DNA of 46,195 nt, from NCBI GenBank assembly GCA_937958005.1, contig CALGOB010000047.1:1-46195 (forward strand). Direction: 5' to 3'. The notes under the pieces were generated by a model. That model had not been told where the DNA came from. It did not search any database and was given only the letters and a program-made list of their open reading frames with translations. Positions 25,659 through 34,864 of the stretch are shown here, piece by piece (position 1 is the stretch's first letter; every line of letters begins with the position of its first letter). Position numbers and translations under genes: made by a program. The stretch is from an uncultured Cyclobacteriaceae bacterium (GTDB taxonomy: Bacteria; Bacteroidota; Bacteroidia; Cytophagales; Cyclobacteriaceae).

Positions 25659-27842
25659 TTAATTTTCTCTTACCAGAAACTGTGAAGATCTCTTATCGTA
25701 AAGAATAGCATTATATAAGGTCGGGATAACATAAGTTCCATTATGCCTCAATACGCCCCATAGGTTATTCTTTTTTACAATTACCCTTTCCCCTTCAATA
25801 TCAAATAATGACTGATATTGAGGTATTAATAAAACTCTTCCTTTTTTATCTACTAATCCTTTCCCATTATTATCCACAACAATGTAGTTACCAGTTTTCC
25901 CAATAGTCAAGCTTTTATATTGATAGTCAACTAACACCTCTCCTTTGTGATCTATAAAACCCCATTTCCCTTGGTACTTTACTGGCGCTATTCCATTGCT
26001 ATAGGAATACACCTCTTCATAATAAGGCTGAACGACAAGTTCTTCTTTATCATTCAAAAAACCCCACTTCCCATTTAATTGATATGGGGCTAAGCCTTCT
26101 GAAAATAATTGAATACTATCATATCTATTAGAAATAACCAGTTGACCAGAAATGTTAAGAAAACCATATTTACCGTCCAGTTGAACTCCTATTTTTCCTT
26201 CACTCACCCCTATTACATTCCCTAATAAGCTATCTATAGGCACTATAGATCTCTCATATTGATCAATAATACCCAGAGCTCCATTTATTTTTACTCTAAA
26301 AAATCCACTTCCATGGACTTTCTCTATCTGGTCATATGCAATAGAGGTAACCGCCCTCCCAGAGTAATCTATTAACCCTGATTTTCCAGACTCTCCTTCA
26401 ATTAAAATATACTCACCAAGCAAATCATATGCAGTGGTAATGCTCTTAAAATGTATCCCTTCCTGATTATAAAATTTAATATGATAGCCTTTTTGGGAAA
26501 CATATAAATTATCATTAATACATTGTAAAGAATCCTCATAAGGTAGAATCACCCATTGACTTTGATCGTCAATTAACCCCCAGAGGTCTAATTGCTTAGT
26601 AAGGGCTCTCTTTTTCCGAAAAGGTAAAATTGTATCATATTTTGGGTGTGCAATCAAAGAACCATCAAAATTTAGTAATCCCCAATAATTATCCCTTTCA
26701 AAAGCAATTCTCTTTCCAGAAGATGGAATTATCCGATCCATCACCTGATCTGACAACTTGGTTCCTATCCGACTAAACAATGACCACCTACTCTTTCTAT
26801 TTTGTTCTTTCACATAGTAGTAATCATGATCATAATAAATAGAATCATATGCTTCGGGTAATAATTTATGCCCTTTTTCATCTAAAACTTGAATGCCTTC
26901 TTCATTTTTTACAATTATAGCATCACTTAATACATCCTGTATAAAAAATCCTTCTATTTTTCTAGTGTAGTCTGTTTCACCATTATAGATTACTTGTTTG
27001 TTGTTCCTAAACAATAAAAATCTATCAACTTCTAATACATTCAAAGAATCTGCCAAAACGGATTCTTTTACTCTATTTTCTTCATCTCTAATGCTCCAAG
27101 TTGAAAACAGTTCTGCATGATCTTTTTCAATTTTTTTATGTGTCAACTTCTTTAAAAATGATCCTTTTCTGTCTGCTAACCCAATAAGTCCATCTTTTTC
27201 TAATACGAATTGATTCTCTTTATTTATAGAAATTTGATCATAAATCAAGGGTACTATCAATTTGCCTTTAAGATCGAAAACACCATAAAACCCAGTGAAA
27301 GATTTCGCTAAAAACTGTTGATTGTCAATAGAGGATAAGCTTTGATAAAGAATAGGTAAAACTGTTCCATTTTTGGGTGAAAGTACTCCAAACCTTTCTT
27401 TCAGCTCCACTTGTTCAGAAACTATCAGGTAGTCATTATAGCACTTCTTAAAAGAACTATACCTAAAACTAGAAACTACTTTTCCTTTCGAGTTTAAAAT
27501 TCCATAAAGTACTCTATTAGAGAATTTGCCTATTGTAGAAGCTATAAAATAATCATTCCCTACATTTTCTAAACTTCTGTATAAGGCATTGGTAATTTCC
27601 TTGCCTTTAACTGTCATTAAGCCCCAAAAGCTATTTCTTTGGAAGCCAATCACCTCTCCTGTGATTTTCTTATCTCCGGAAGACCACCCAATTTTATCAT
27701 AGGAAGCGATTACAACAGTCTCTCCATTGTCTTTTTTAATCCCTTCTAAAAATTGTTCTTTGAAGACTTGGTATTCTTGTGCTTGTGCAGTTAAAAATAA
27801 AAATGATAATGTAAAAACCAGCAGCAATCTGGTTGTATTCAT
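25659..27842 (-). CDS. WG-repeat protein, exported
   Basis: Protein of 727 residues with a signal peptide (LLLVFTLSFLFLTAQAQ) and more than ten WG/KWG repeats spread over the whole chain, each a short beta unit with an aromatic-Gly pair followed by Asp/Lys-Gly and a strand such as VVQPYYEEV. Clear units are NSFWGLMTVKG, NYWGLLNFDG, GKYGFLNISG, GKWGFLNDKEELVV, GKWGFIDHKGEVLV and NLWGVLRHNG. WG repeats are widespread in Bacteroidota; the function is generally unknown, with binding or surface roles proposed. It lies 15 bp after hemA and is probably in the same transcript. Confidence 0.88.
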   Translation of the reverse strand: MNTTRLLLVFTLSFLFLTAQAQEYQVFKEQFLEGIKKDNGETVVIASYDKIGWSSGDKKITGEVIGFQRNSFWGLMTVKGKEITNALYRSLENVGNDYFIASTIGKFSNRVLYGILNSKGKVVSSFRYSSFKKCYNDYLIVSEQVELKERFGVLSPKNGTVLPILYQSLSSIDNQQFLAKSFTGFYGVFDLKGKLIVPLIYDQISINKENQFVLEKDGLIGLADRKGSFLKKLTHKKIEKDHAELFSTWSIRDEENRVKESVLADSLNVLEVDRFLLFRNNKQVIYNGETDYTRKIEGFFIQDVLSDAIIVKNEEGIQVLDEKGHKLLPEAYDSIYYDHDYYYVKEQNRKSRWSLFSRIGTKLSDQVMDRIIPSSGKRIAFERDNYWGLLNFDGSLIAHPKYDTILPFRKKRALTKQLDLWGLIDDQSQWVILPYEDSLQCINDNLYVSQKGYHIKFYNQEGIHFKSITTAYDLLGEYILIEGESGKSGLIDYSGRAVTSIAYDQIEKVHGSGFFRVKINGALGIIDQYERSIVPIDSLLGNVIGVSEGKIGVQLDGKYGFLNISGQLVISNRYDSIQLFSEGLAPYQLNGKWGFLNDKEELVVQPYYEEVYSYSNGIAPVKYQGKWGFIDHKGEVLVDYQYKSLTIGKTGNYIVVDNNGKGLVDKKGRVLLIPQYQSLFDIEGERVIVKKNNLWGVLRHNGTYVIPTLYNAILYDKRSSQFLVREN

Positions 27843-27857
27843 AGAATAATGGTTTGT

Positions 27858-29129
27858 CTATTGCTCTTTTTTTACTTGTCTTTCAAGGTCAAAGAGGTCG
27901 TTTAAAACATCAATAAGAGTTTCAGCTTCTCCTCTTTGGCAAGCTGCTTTTAGTTGTAAAACTGGAAGTTTGATGATTTTTTGCATCATCCCTTTAGTTA
28001 CAGTATCCATTAGCTCAGCCTCTTTTTCATTCATTTTCTTAAGATGCCTAGCAAGCTCATTTTGTCTTATTTCTTCTAAAGCATTCTTAAGTTTATGGAT
28101 AGTAGGGGAAACTTCCATTTCCTTAGACCAGCTATTTAACTCCTCAATAGAATCTTCTATAATCTTTTCTACTGCAGGAATTGCCTTTTTTCTCTCTTCT
28201 AAAGTATCATTGGCTTTCTGCCTAATGCTATCAATATTATAAAGAAGTACCCCTGGTATTTCTTCTATATTATTAGCTATACTTCTAGGAACTGACAGGT
28301 CAAAAAAGAATTTATGTCTTAAAATAGATACTTCTGAAAGCAATTCTTTATCAATAATAGTTTGATCAGCTCTTATAGAACTCACAATTGCATCGTATTT
28401 TTCTATCTCTTCAGGAAAGGATTCAAAAGGAATGGTTTTAAAGCCATATTCAGCGGCTAAATCATTAGCTTTAGCTTGTGTCCTATTGGTCAGGCATACT
28501 TCTCCTTTAAAATGATCTCCTAAGTTTCTAACTACATCTTCTCCTATTTCTCCAAGTCCTATTACTAAAACCTTAGGGTCTTCAAAATTATTGACTAGGT
28601 CTTTGATATAGTCTACTGCTACATATGAAACTGACGCTGCACCATCTCTAAAAGAAGTCTGTTGGACTACTTTCTTATTTGAGAAGAAGATAGAATGCAT
28701 CAATCTATGTAAAAAAGGACCAGCCATTGCCTCATCTGCAGACCATTGGTAGGCATTCTTTACTTGATTCCCTATCTGAATATCTCCAATCACTTGTGCT
28801 TCTAGCCCTAAAGAAACTCTAAAAAGATGTCTTGCAGCTTCCATAGAATCAACAATGGATTCAAAATAATTAGCTAGGTTTTCGCTGGTTGCAATGCCTT
28901 TTTCAATCTTCATGATTTTAACTAAATCACTAGAAAGGTCTTGTTGACTTGCATAATATATCTCAGTTCTATTACAAGTAGAAACAACCATTGCTTCTTG
29001 TATCCCAAGCATACTCTTCACATTTCTCAAAAATGATTTTGAATCATTTTCATTGAATGCCAATAATTCTCTAATTTCAAGAGGTGTATTCTTGTATGAA
29101 AGCGCTAAAACTTTTAATATTGAATGCAT
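27858..29129 (-). CDS. hemA: Glutamyl-tRNA reductase
   Basis: First enzyme of tetrapyrrole synthesis by the C5 route: NADPH-dependent reduction of glutamyl-tRNA to glutamate-1-semialdehyde. The active-site Cys is Cys52 in VVSTCNRTEIYYA; SLGLEAQVIGDIQIGNQVK is the tRNA/catalytic-domain signature. VLVIGLGEIGEDVVRNL starts the NADPH-binding Rossmann domain, and the C-terminal dimerisation helices end in LDVLNDLFDLERQ. Length (423 residues) is typical. The other hem genes are not adjacent. A TAATTTTG box lies 19 bp upstream on the minus strand. Confidence 0.95.
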   Translation of the reverse strand: MHSILKVLALSYKNTPLEIRELLAFNENDSKSFLRNVKSMLGIQEAMVVSTCNRTEIYYASQQDLSSDLVKIMKIEKGIATSENLANYFESIVDSMEAARHLFRVSLGLEAQVIGDIQIGNQVKNAYQWSADEAMAGPFLHRLMHSIFFSNKKVVQQTSFRDGAASVSYVAVDYIKDLVNNFEDPKVLVIGLGEIGEDVVRNLGDHFKGEVCLTNRTQAKANDLAAEYGFKTIPFESFPEEIEKYDAIVSSIRADQTIIDKELLSEVSILRHKFFFDLSVPRSIANNIEEIPGVLLYNIDSIRQKANDTLEERKKAIPAVEKIIEDSIEELNSWSKEMEVSPTIHKLKNALEEIRQNELARHLKKMNEKEAELMDTVTKGMMQKIIKLPVLQLKAACQRGEAETLIDVLNDLFDLERQVKKEQ

Positions 29130-29147
29130 AAACTTAAATCAACACTG

Positions 29148-29155
29148 CAAAATTA
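29148..29155 (-). promoter_or_regulatory. Bacteroidota -7 box (TAATTTTG) for hemA
   Basis: On the minus strand TAATTTTG fits TAnnTTTG exactly and lies about 19 bp before the hemA start. The -33 region only shows TTTA. The leader would be very short. Confidence 0.4.
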
Positions 29156-29252
29156 TAATTGAATCTGTTAAAGACACAGTAATTAAACACAAATATTTAT
29201 TTGTTCACAATAGATATTATCTATTAACCATAGTTAAATTCAATAATCTGTC

Positions 29253-30221
29253 ATGATAAACACTATCAAATCTTTTTTGAGAAATCATTTTGGTTTTTCA
29301 AGATCTGAAACTAACGGACTGCTCTTATTACTTCCAATAATTTTCTTTTCGGTCTTTTCCCCCCTAATACTGAAAAAGGCTTTAAACTCTTACTCTAATA
29401 ACGTAATATATGATAAAAAGGCTGCAATTGCGTGGAAGAAAGGGCTTGAAGCCAAACTAATTGTCGCGGAAAATGAAATTATCAATTCTTCTGTCAACTA
29501 CCAATCGTCAAGTCAATCTGTATTAGCTCCTAAAAGATTCAATTTCAATGCAAACACAGTCAATTATAATCAACTGGTCTCACTGGGTTTCTCTAATAAG
29601 GTTGCTAAAAACTGGACTAACTATTTAAAGGCAAATGGAAATTTCAAAAACGAAAGTGATCTATCTAAAATTTATGGGATTTCTCAATCCAAATTAAAGT
29701 CACTGACTGGCTTCATCAAATACGATTATGAACAATCTAAAAAGAAAAAGAAGCCTATTCAAAAAGCAACTGACCATAAAAGAAAGGTCTACCTCAAAAA
29801 TAAATTTACTAAACCAATCATCGTTGAGGGTAATTTGAACCTTACAAATGCAAGCGATTTAATGAAAATAAGAGGGATTGGGGAAAGGATCTCCGAACGT
29901 ATTATTAAATTTCGTGATCAACTAGGGGGATTCCATACCATGGAACAACTGAATGAAGTCTATGGGCTTGACTCTATTATCATCAATCAAGTAAAATCAA
30001 ATTTTTTTTTGAAGGATTCGATACAAATCAAAATTCCAATTAATTCGATAAATGCTGAAGATTTAGCTAGTCATCCATATTTTGGGAAGAAACTTGCTAA
30101 AATTATTATCAATTACCGAAAACATCATGGAAGCTATCAAGCAGTCAAAGATCTTTCAAAAATCCATATTATCAGTGACAGTCTTCTTTCAAAAATGACT
30201 CCATATCTCCAGATTGACTAA
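29253..30221 (+). CDS. Helix-hairpin-helix (ComEA-like) membrane-anchored protein
   Basis: Protein of 322 residues with one membrane segment near the N-terminus (LLLLLPIIFFSVFSPLIL, about 23-40) and three helix-hairpin-helix units on the outside: about residues 97-152 (NYNQLVSLGFSNKVAKNW), 195-242 (LMKIRGIGERISERIIKFRD, the clearest) and 262-315 (HPYFGKKLAKIIINYRKHHG). A lysine-rich linker (KKKKKPIQK) separates units 1 and 2. ComEA binds DNA at the surface during uptake; DNA binding outside the membrane is a reasonable inference here, a competence role is not shown. The gene diverges from hemA. Confidence 0.85.
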   Translation: MINTIKSFLRNHFGFSRSETNGLLLLLPIIFFSVFSPLILKKALNSYSNNVIYDKKAAIAWKKGLEAKLIVAENEIINSSVNYQSSSQSVLAPKRFNFNANTVNYNQLVSLGFSNKVAKNWTNYLKANGNFKNESDLSKIYGISQSKLKSLTGFIKYDYEQSKKKKKPIQKATDHKRKVYLKNKFTKPIIVEGNLNLTNASDLMKIRGIGERISERIIKFRDQLGGFHTMEQLNEVYGLDSIIINQVKSNFFLKDSIQIKIPINSINAEDLASHPYFGKKLAKIIINYRKHHGSYQAVKDLSKIHIISDSLLSKMTPYLQID

Positions 30222-30250
30222 AGAAATGATATATTTAAGAAAAATTTCCA

Positions 30251-30534
30251 AATGAACCTATCCCGACACAAGGGTACAATGCTATTAAGTTAAGGATTTG
30301 GAGGGCTGAACCGGGCTTTCGGCTATATCTTTTTCTTATCAGAAAAAGGATGTCGCCTCTATCCCTGCCCCAGATTTCCTTCCCTTTTGTGTTAGCTTAA
30401 TAGCATTGCACAAGGGCACGGGGTATCTATGGGCAATAATTTAATGATTGACTCACGCTTCCGCAGAGAAACTATAGTGCTCTCTGAAGATTTAGGGGAG
30501 TGCTCAACTAGGGAATTAATATCCCTTAGGGATT
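30251..30534 (-). repeat. Dispersed repeat R, copy R5, interrupted by a B element
   Basis: In reverse orientation to R1, its right end (AATGAACC, then CCCGAC) is at 30251-30277 and its left end (GGAATTAATATCCCTTAGGG) at about 30512-30531. The family B palindrome lies between the two parts. The middle also differs from R1: after GATTGACTC about 55 bp of unrelated sequence replaces about 23 bp. This fills most of the 465-bp gap between the HhH protein and the helicase. The last 150 bp before the helicase (30537-30686) is AT-rich with nothing recognised. Confidence 0.7.
30280..30405. repeat. Palindromic repeat, family A/B (copy B)
   Basis: Terminal inverted repeats TGCTATTAAGTTAA (30280-30293) and TTAGCTTAATAGCA (30392-30405) match at 13 of 14 positions. 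Between CGGGCTTTCGGC and CCTCTATCCCTGCCC is an apical hairpin CTTTTTCT (30329-30336), TATC, AGAAAAAG (30341-30348). ACAAGGGTAC (30268-30277) and ACAAGGGCAC (30410-30419) flank it as a near-perfect direct repeat, as a target-site duplication would. It shares layout and ends with 4493-4613, but not the apical stem. Confidence 0.75.
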
Positions 30535-30686
30535 TATTGGAGTAATTAAGAAGGTAAGATTCTTTGTTAATCAGGACTTAATTATTATTTGAATAAATAT
30601 TTAATTTTTAATTAGCTGAAGAATAAATCATTTACTGAACTAGTTCAGGCTTAATGAAAATAATAATAACTTGAGTAGAATTCTTT

Positions 30687-33600
30687 ATGCGTAAAATACT
30701 TGAATCATATTTAAGAAGATTGACCAACTTGTCAGGGAATAATAGGTCTTTATTATTACTCAGGTTAATTTCCGATCAATTTCTGGACTTACATGAGCTT
30801 AATTACAATCATGATTTAACTTCTTTCGGGATCATTGAGAATCTAATTGCTGGTAAGAAAAAAATAGATATTGCTAAAGACATAGACACACATGATGGAC
30901 ACAACAACCAGGTCAGTAGTCGATTAAAAAAAATCCAACGTATTGAAAAATTTATTTTTGAGGAAAGAGGAGCTAAAGATCTTTATGTAGGATGGCCTTT
31001 TGTACAAGGAAAATTTAAAGATGATACAGTGGTTAGGTGTCCTTTATTATTCTTCCCAGTTGATCTCACATTTGATAAAAATACATGGAGCATCAGGTTA
31101 AGGGAAAATGTAAACTTAACATTGAATAAAACATTTTTATTAGCCTATTCTTTCTTTAATGAAACTAAGCCTGATCAAGAACTTATTGACAAAGTTTTTG
31201 ATGACTTTGACAAAGACAGCACAGTATTCCGATCTGAACTATATGAACTGCTAAAAAATAGTGGTGTAGAAATAAATTTTAACCAAGATAATTTCAAGGA
31301 TCTTCTTAAGACTTTCTCTGATTATAAAAAACTAGATTTAGAGCAGTCAGAACAGACCGGGAGTCTGAAACTTCACCCGGAGGCGGTTCTAGGAATTTTC
31401 CCACAGTCGGGTTCCTATTTAGTCCCTGATTATGTAAACATGCTGGAGAGTAATCGGTTCACCAGCATGGAGGATCTTTTCCTAAATAAAAACTTGAATA
31501 GTGCAATCAATACTTCCTTTGATTACTTGAAAAACACCAAAGAAGAATTGACTTTTACTCCGTTTGAGTTAGATGTCTGGCAAGAGAAAGCTCTTAAAAC
31601 GATTAAAAGCGGTAATTCCCTGATTGTCCAGGGACCTCCTGGCACGGGCAAGTCACAATTGATCTGTAACCTTATTTCAGACTTTATTGCTAGGGGAAAA
31701 TCGGTATTATTGGTTTGTCAGAAAAAAGCGGCGCTTGATATTGTTTATGATCGACTAAAAGAAAAAAGTCTCAGTGAGTTTATGGGACTCATGCATGATT
31801 TCAAAAATGACCGAAAAACTATTTACGAACAAGTTGCTTCGCAAATAGACCGATTACATGAATATCAGCAAAGAAATAATTCACTGGATTCCATTCAACT
31901 TGAGAGGACATTTCTACAATCTAGCAGGGCTATAGATCAATTAGCCGAAGAGTTAGAAGAGTTTAAATTTGCATTATATAATGATAAAGAATGCGGGAAA
32001 TCAGTCAAAGAACTTTACCTAACTTCTGATCCCAACAAGCCTTCTATTGATTTCAGGCATGAATATAAAGATGTCCCGATTGATCAATTAGAGCCATTAT
32101 GCAATAAAGTATCCGAGTATTTTCAATATGCAGAGAAATTTGATTTAGAAAGTCACCCATGGTTTAATAGAAAACCATTTGCTAACTATGGAGTTAATGA
32201 ATTCACACGTATAAAAGAATACATCAAAGCAATACGTCCTTATCAGGAATCACTGAGTGAAAAAGTACAAACTGTATTAGGCGCTAAAATAGACCTACAA
32301 ACCGCTGATTATATCTATTCCAAGAAGAAAGAAATCACTGATTTATTGGATATACTCACAGACACAAAAATATACAAGGGTTTTCAGCACATGGTTGGCT
32401 TTGATATTAATGAAGATCAGCTTTGGCTATCAAATCTAGAGAGGACTATGATGAATAGCTACAAAGGGTTTGGCCCTGAGATTTCATTAAGTGCCTCAGA
32501 GTTAGGCAGGTTTCAAGAAGTCTTGGACAGAGGGATAAAAGCGCGTAGAAATTTTTTTAGTTGGGCTTCTTGGCGATTTTTATCTCAAGACAAAATCTTT
32601 ATGACACGTGTTTTAGTTGCCAATAACCTAAAAAGTGATAAGCTTTCTTTCAATACATTGATTGAAAGAATAGACAACCGGCTTAATCTAGAGCATAATA
32701 TATCAACTATTAGCAAAAATAAATGGCTAACGGATTTCCCTACCAACCTTAGGAAAATAGATATTCAGAATTGGTTTTATTATCAAAAATTAACTTTAAA
32801 AGCTCGAAATCTATTCTTTTCAGTTAGAAATCTAAAAGAGCTCATTTCAGTCTCTAATCTTGCCCATAACCAATTAAAAGAAAAGCTTGATTCTTTATTG
32901 AGCATCTTGGATGATCTTCCTGAAAAATATAATGAGTGGCACCAGTTATTAACACCCTTACAAGTCAGTCATGTAGCAAATAGTAAGGAGTTTGAAGAAA
33001 AGTTAAATAAGTCACTTGAAAATGAATACGAATCACTTTGCGAGTTTGATTTACTAAATGATTCAATTGCCCCACATGAGCAAAAAATTATTGAGAGGCT
33101 ATTGGACAATAACAAAGAAATTAGTATTGAGGATCGGCTAGATCTGCTACAGAATAGCATCAAATTATCTTGGATTGATCACATAGAAACTAAATATCCC
33201 ACTCTGAGAAACGTCTCTTCAGAACGTTTTGAGAAAAAAGAAAGAGCTTTACAGGATGCTATCAATACTAAAAAATCTATAAGCAATGAAATATTGCTTT
33301 TAAAGGCAAGGGAGAGAACTTATCAAGACCTAGAATATAATAGACTCAATAACCTGGTCACTTATAGGGATTTACTTCATCAAGTAACCAAAAAAAGAAG
33401 GGTTTGGCCTATGAGAAAATTGATGAGCAGCTTCCGAGAGGAACTTTTTGACTTAATCCCATGCTGGATGGCCTCTCCAGAATCGGCCTCAGCTATCTTC
33501 CCAATGGAAGATGCATTTGATTTGGTCATATTTGACGAAGCATCTCAATGCTATGCAGAGAAAGGATTGCCCGCAATGTTTAGGGGTAAACAGGTAGTCA

Positions 33601-34697
33601 TTGCTGGTGACGACAAACAATTACAACCGTCAGATCTCTATAAAGTAAGATGGGAAGATGACAATGATGAAGACGTTCCTGAATTGGAAATTGACTCCTT
33701 ATTAAACCTTGCCAAAAGAAATTTAGCAGAAGTGCAGCTACAGGGGCATTACAGGTCTCAATCTCCTGAACTAATGGATTTTTCTAATAAACATTTCTAT
33801 AAAGGAAGATTGACCTTATTGCCAGATTTCAATAACATTAATAAAAAGACACCGGCCATTGTCTATAAAAAAGTAGATGGAATATGGGACAATAATACTA
33901 ATAATGAAGAAGCTTGGGAGGTAGTTTTTCTAATAGAAAAATTAATCAATAGTCATCCTGACAAGACAATAGGAGTAGTCACTTTTAATATCAAACAACA
34001 AGGGCATATACTGGATCTCCTAGAACAACATGCGCTCACACATGGTATTTTATGGCCTTCACATTTATTTGTTAAAAATATAGAAAATGTACAAGGGGAC
34101 GAAAAAGACATCATCATCTTTTCCACAGCTTATGCTCCTGATAAAAAAGGGAAATTAAAACTGAATTTTGGTTCTTTAAGTGTGCAAGGTGGAGAAAACC
34201 GATTAAATGTAGCTGTTTCAAGAGCAAGAGAAAAGATTTATTTAATAACAAGTATTTTTCCAACACAACTAAACGTAGAGGATACCAAAAATGAAGGACC
34301 CAAATTATTTAAAGATTACTTAACTTATGCCTATGAGGTATCGACAGGAAAGTATAGTCCGAATCCAGTACCCTATCAATCAAAAAGTGAGGATTGGTAT
34401 TTAAAAAACCAACTTAAACAATTTAAAACGCCTAGTATCAGTTATGAGTTAAATGAAGAGTTGCCATTCTCAGATCTAACAGTGATGCAAGAAGGTGAAT
34501 ACAGGTCTATCATCTTAACAGATGATCATACTTACTATGAGAGCCTTTCATCCAAAGATCCACATGCTTATAAACCATTCCTATTCAGTAGGAAAAATTG
34601 GCGTTATAGACTCTTCTTCTCTCGAGAAATATGGAGAAATAGAGAACAGCTAAAAGAGCGAGTGATTAGGTTTATTGCTTCTTCATTGAAAGAGTAA
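30687..34697 (+). CDS. Large SF1 (DNA2/NAM7-type) helicase with DUF4011-like N-terminus
   Basis: Protein of 1336 residues. The opening YLRRLTNLSGNNRSLLLLRL resembles the DUF4011 start. Helicase motifs: Walker A QGPPGTGKSQL (about 313-323), motif II DLVIFDEASQC (about 944-954), motif III VVIAGDDKQLQPSDL (about 970), motif IV-like GHYRSQSPELMDFSN, motif V VQGDEKDIIIFSTAY and motif VI LNVAVSRAREKIYLIT (about 1173). About 570 residues of helical sequence separate motifs Ia and II, as in Upf1-like and DUF4011 helicases. The C-terminus (1272-1336) is laid out like the Vsr/MTES_1575-type nuclease often fused to these proteins, but its catalytic acidic/Lys pattern looks degenerate. It probably acts on DNA or RNA as a stand-alone repair or defence helicase; nothing adjacent confirms either. 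Confidence 0.85.
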   Translation: MRKILESYLRRLTNLSGNNRSLLLLRLISDQFLDLHELNYNHDLTSFGIIENLIAGKKKIDIAKDIDTHDGHNNQVSSRLKKIQRIEKFIFEERGAKDLYVGWPFVQGKFKDDTVVRCPLLFFPVDLTFDKNTWSIRLRENVNLTLNKTFLLAYSFFNETKPDQELIDKVFDDFDKDSTVFRSELYELLKNSGVEINFNQDNFKDLLKTFSDYKKLDLEQSEQTGSLKLHPEAVLGIFPQSGSYLVPDYVNMLESNRFTSMEDLFLNKNLNSAINTSFDYLKNTKEELTFTPFELDVWQEKALKTIKSGNSLIVQGPPGTGKSQLICNLISDFIARGKSVLLVCQKKAALDIVYDRLKEKSLSEFMGLMHDFKNDRKTIYEQVASQIDRLHEYQQRNNSLDSIQLERTFLQSSRAIDQLAEELEEFKFALYNDKECGKSVKELYLTSDPNKPSIDFRHEYKDVPIDQLEPLCNKVSEYFQYAEKFDLESHPWFNRKPFANYGVNEFTRIKEYIKAIRPYQESLSEKVQTVLGAKIDLQTADYIYSKKKEITDLLDILTDTKIYKGFQHMVGFDINEDQLWLSNLERTMMNSYKGFGPEISLSASELGRFQEVLDRGIKARRNFFSWASWRFLSQDKIFMTRVLVANNLKSDKLSFNTLIERIDNRLNLEHNISTISKNKWLTDFPTNLRKIDIQNWFYYQKLTLKARNLFFSVRNLKELISVSNLAHNQLKEKLDSLLSILDDLPEKYNEWHQLLTPLQVSHVANSKEFEEKLNKSLENEYESLCEFDLLNDSIAPHEQKIIERLLDNNKEISIEDRLDLLQNSIKLSWIDHIETKYPTLRNVSSERFEKKERALQDAINTKKSISNEILLLKARERTYQDLEYNRLNNLVTYRDLLHQVTKKRRVWPMRKLMSSFREELFDLIPCWMASPESASAIFPMEDAFDLVIFDEASQCYAEKGLPAMFRGKQVVIAGDDKQLQPSDLYKVRWEDDNDEDVPELEIDSLLNLAKRNLAEVQLQGHYRSQSPELMDFSNKHFYKGRLTLLPDFNNINKKTPAIVYKKVDGIWDNNTNNEEAWEVVFLIEKLINSHPDKTIGVVTFNIKQQGHILDLLEQHALTHGILWPSHLFVKNIENVQGDEKDIIIFSTAYAPDKKGKLKLNFGSLSVQGGENRLNVAVSRAREKIYLITSIFPTQLNVEDTKNEGPKLFKDYLTYAYEVSTGKYSPNPVPYQSKSEDWYLKNQLKQFKTPSISYELNEELPFSDLTVMQEGEYRSIILTDDHTYYESLSSKDPHAYKPFLFSRKNWRYRLFFSREIWRNREQLKERVIRFIASSLKE

Positions 34698-34864
34698 TTA
34701 CTAACATCCATCTAACCTGATTAATTCATGAATAATTTATTATAGAGCTTAATTAACGGTCAGCCCTCCAAAATGTATAAAAATGAAAACCTTTTTCTCG
34801 GATATTAGTAATTTTAAATTATAGCTCAACCGTCTAATTAATTCAATTAATTATCCTTCAGGTT

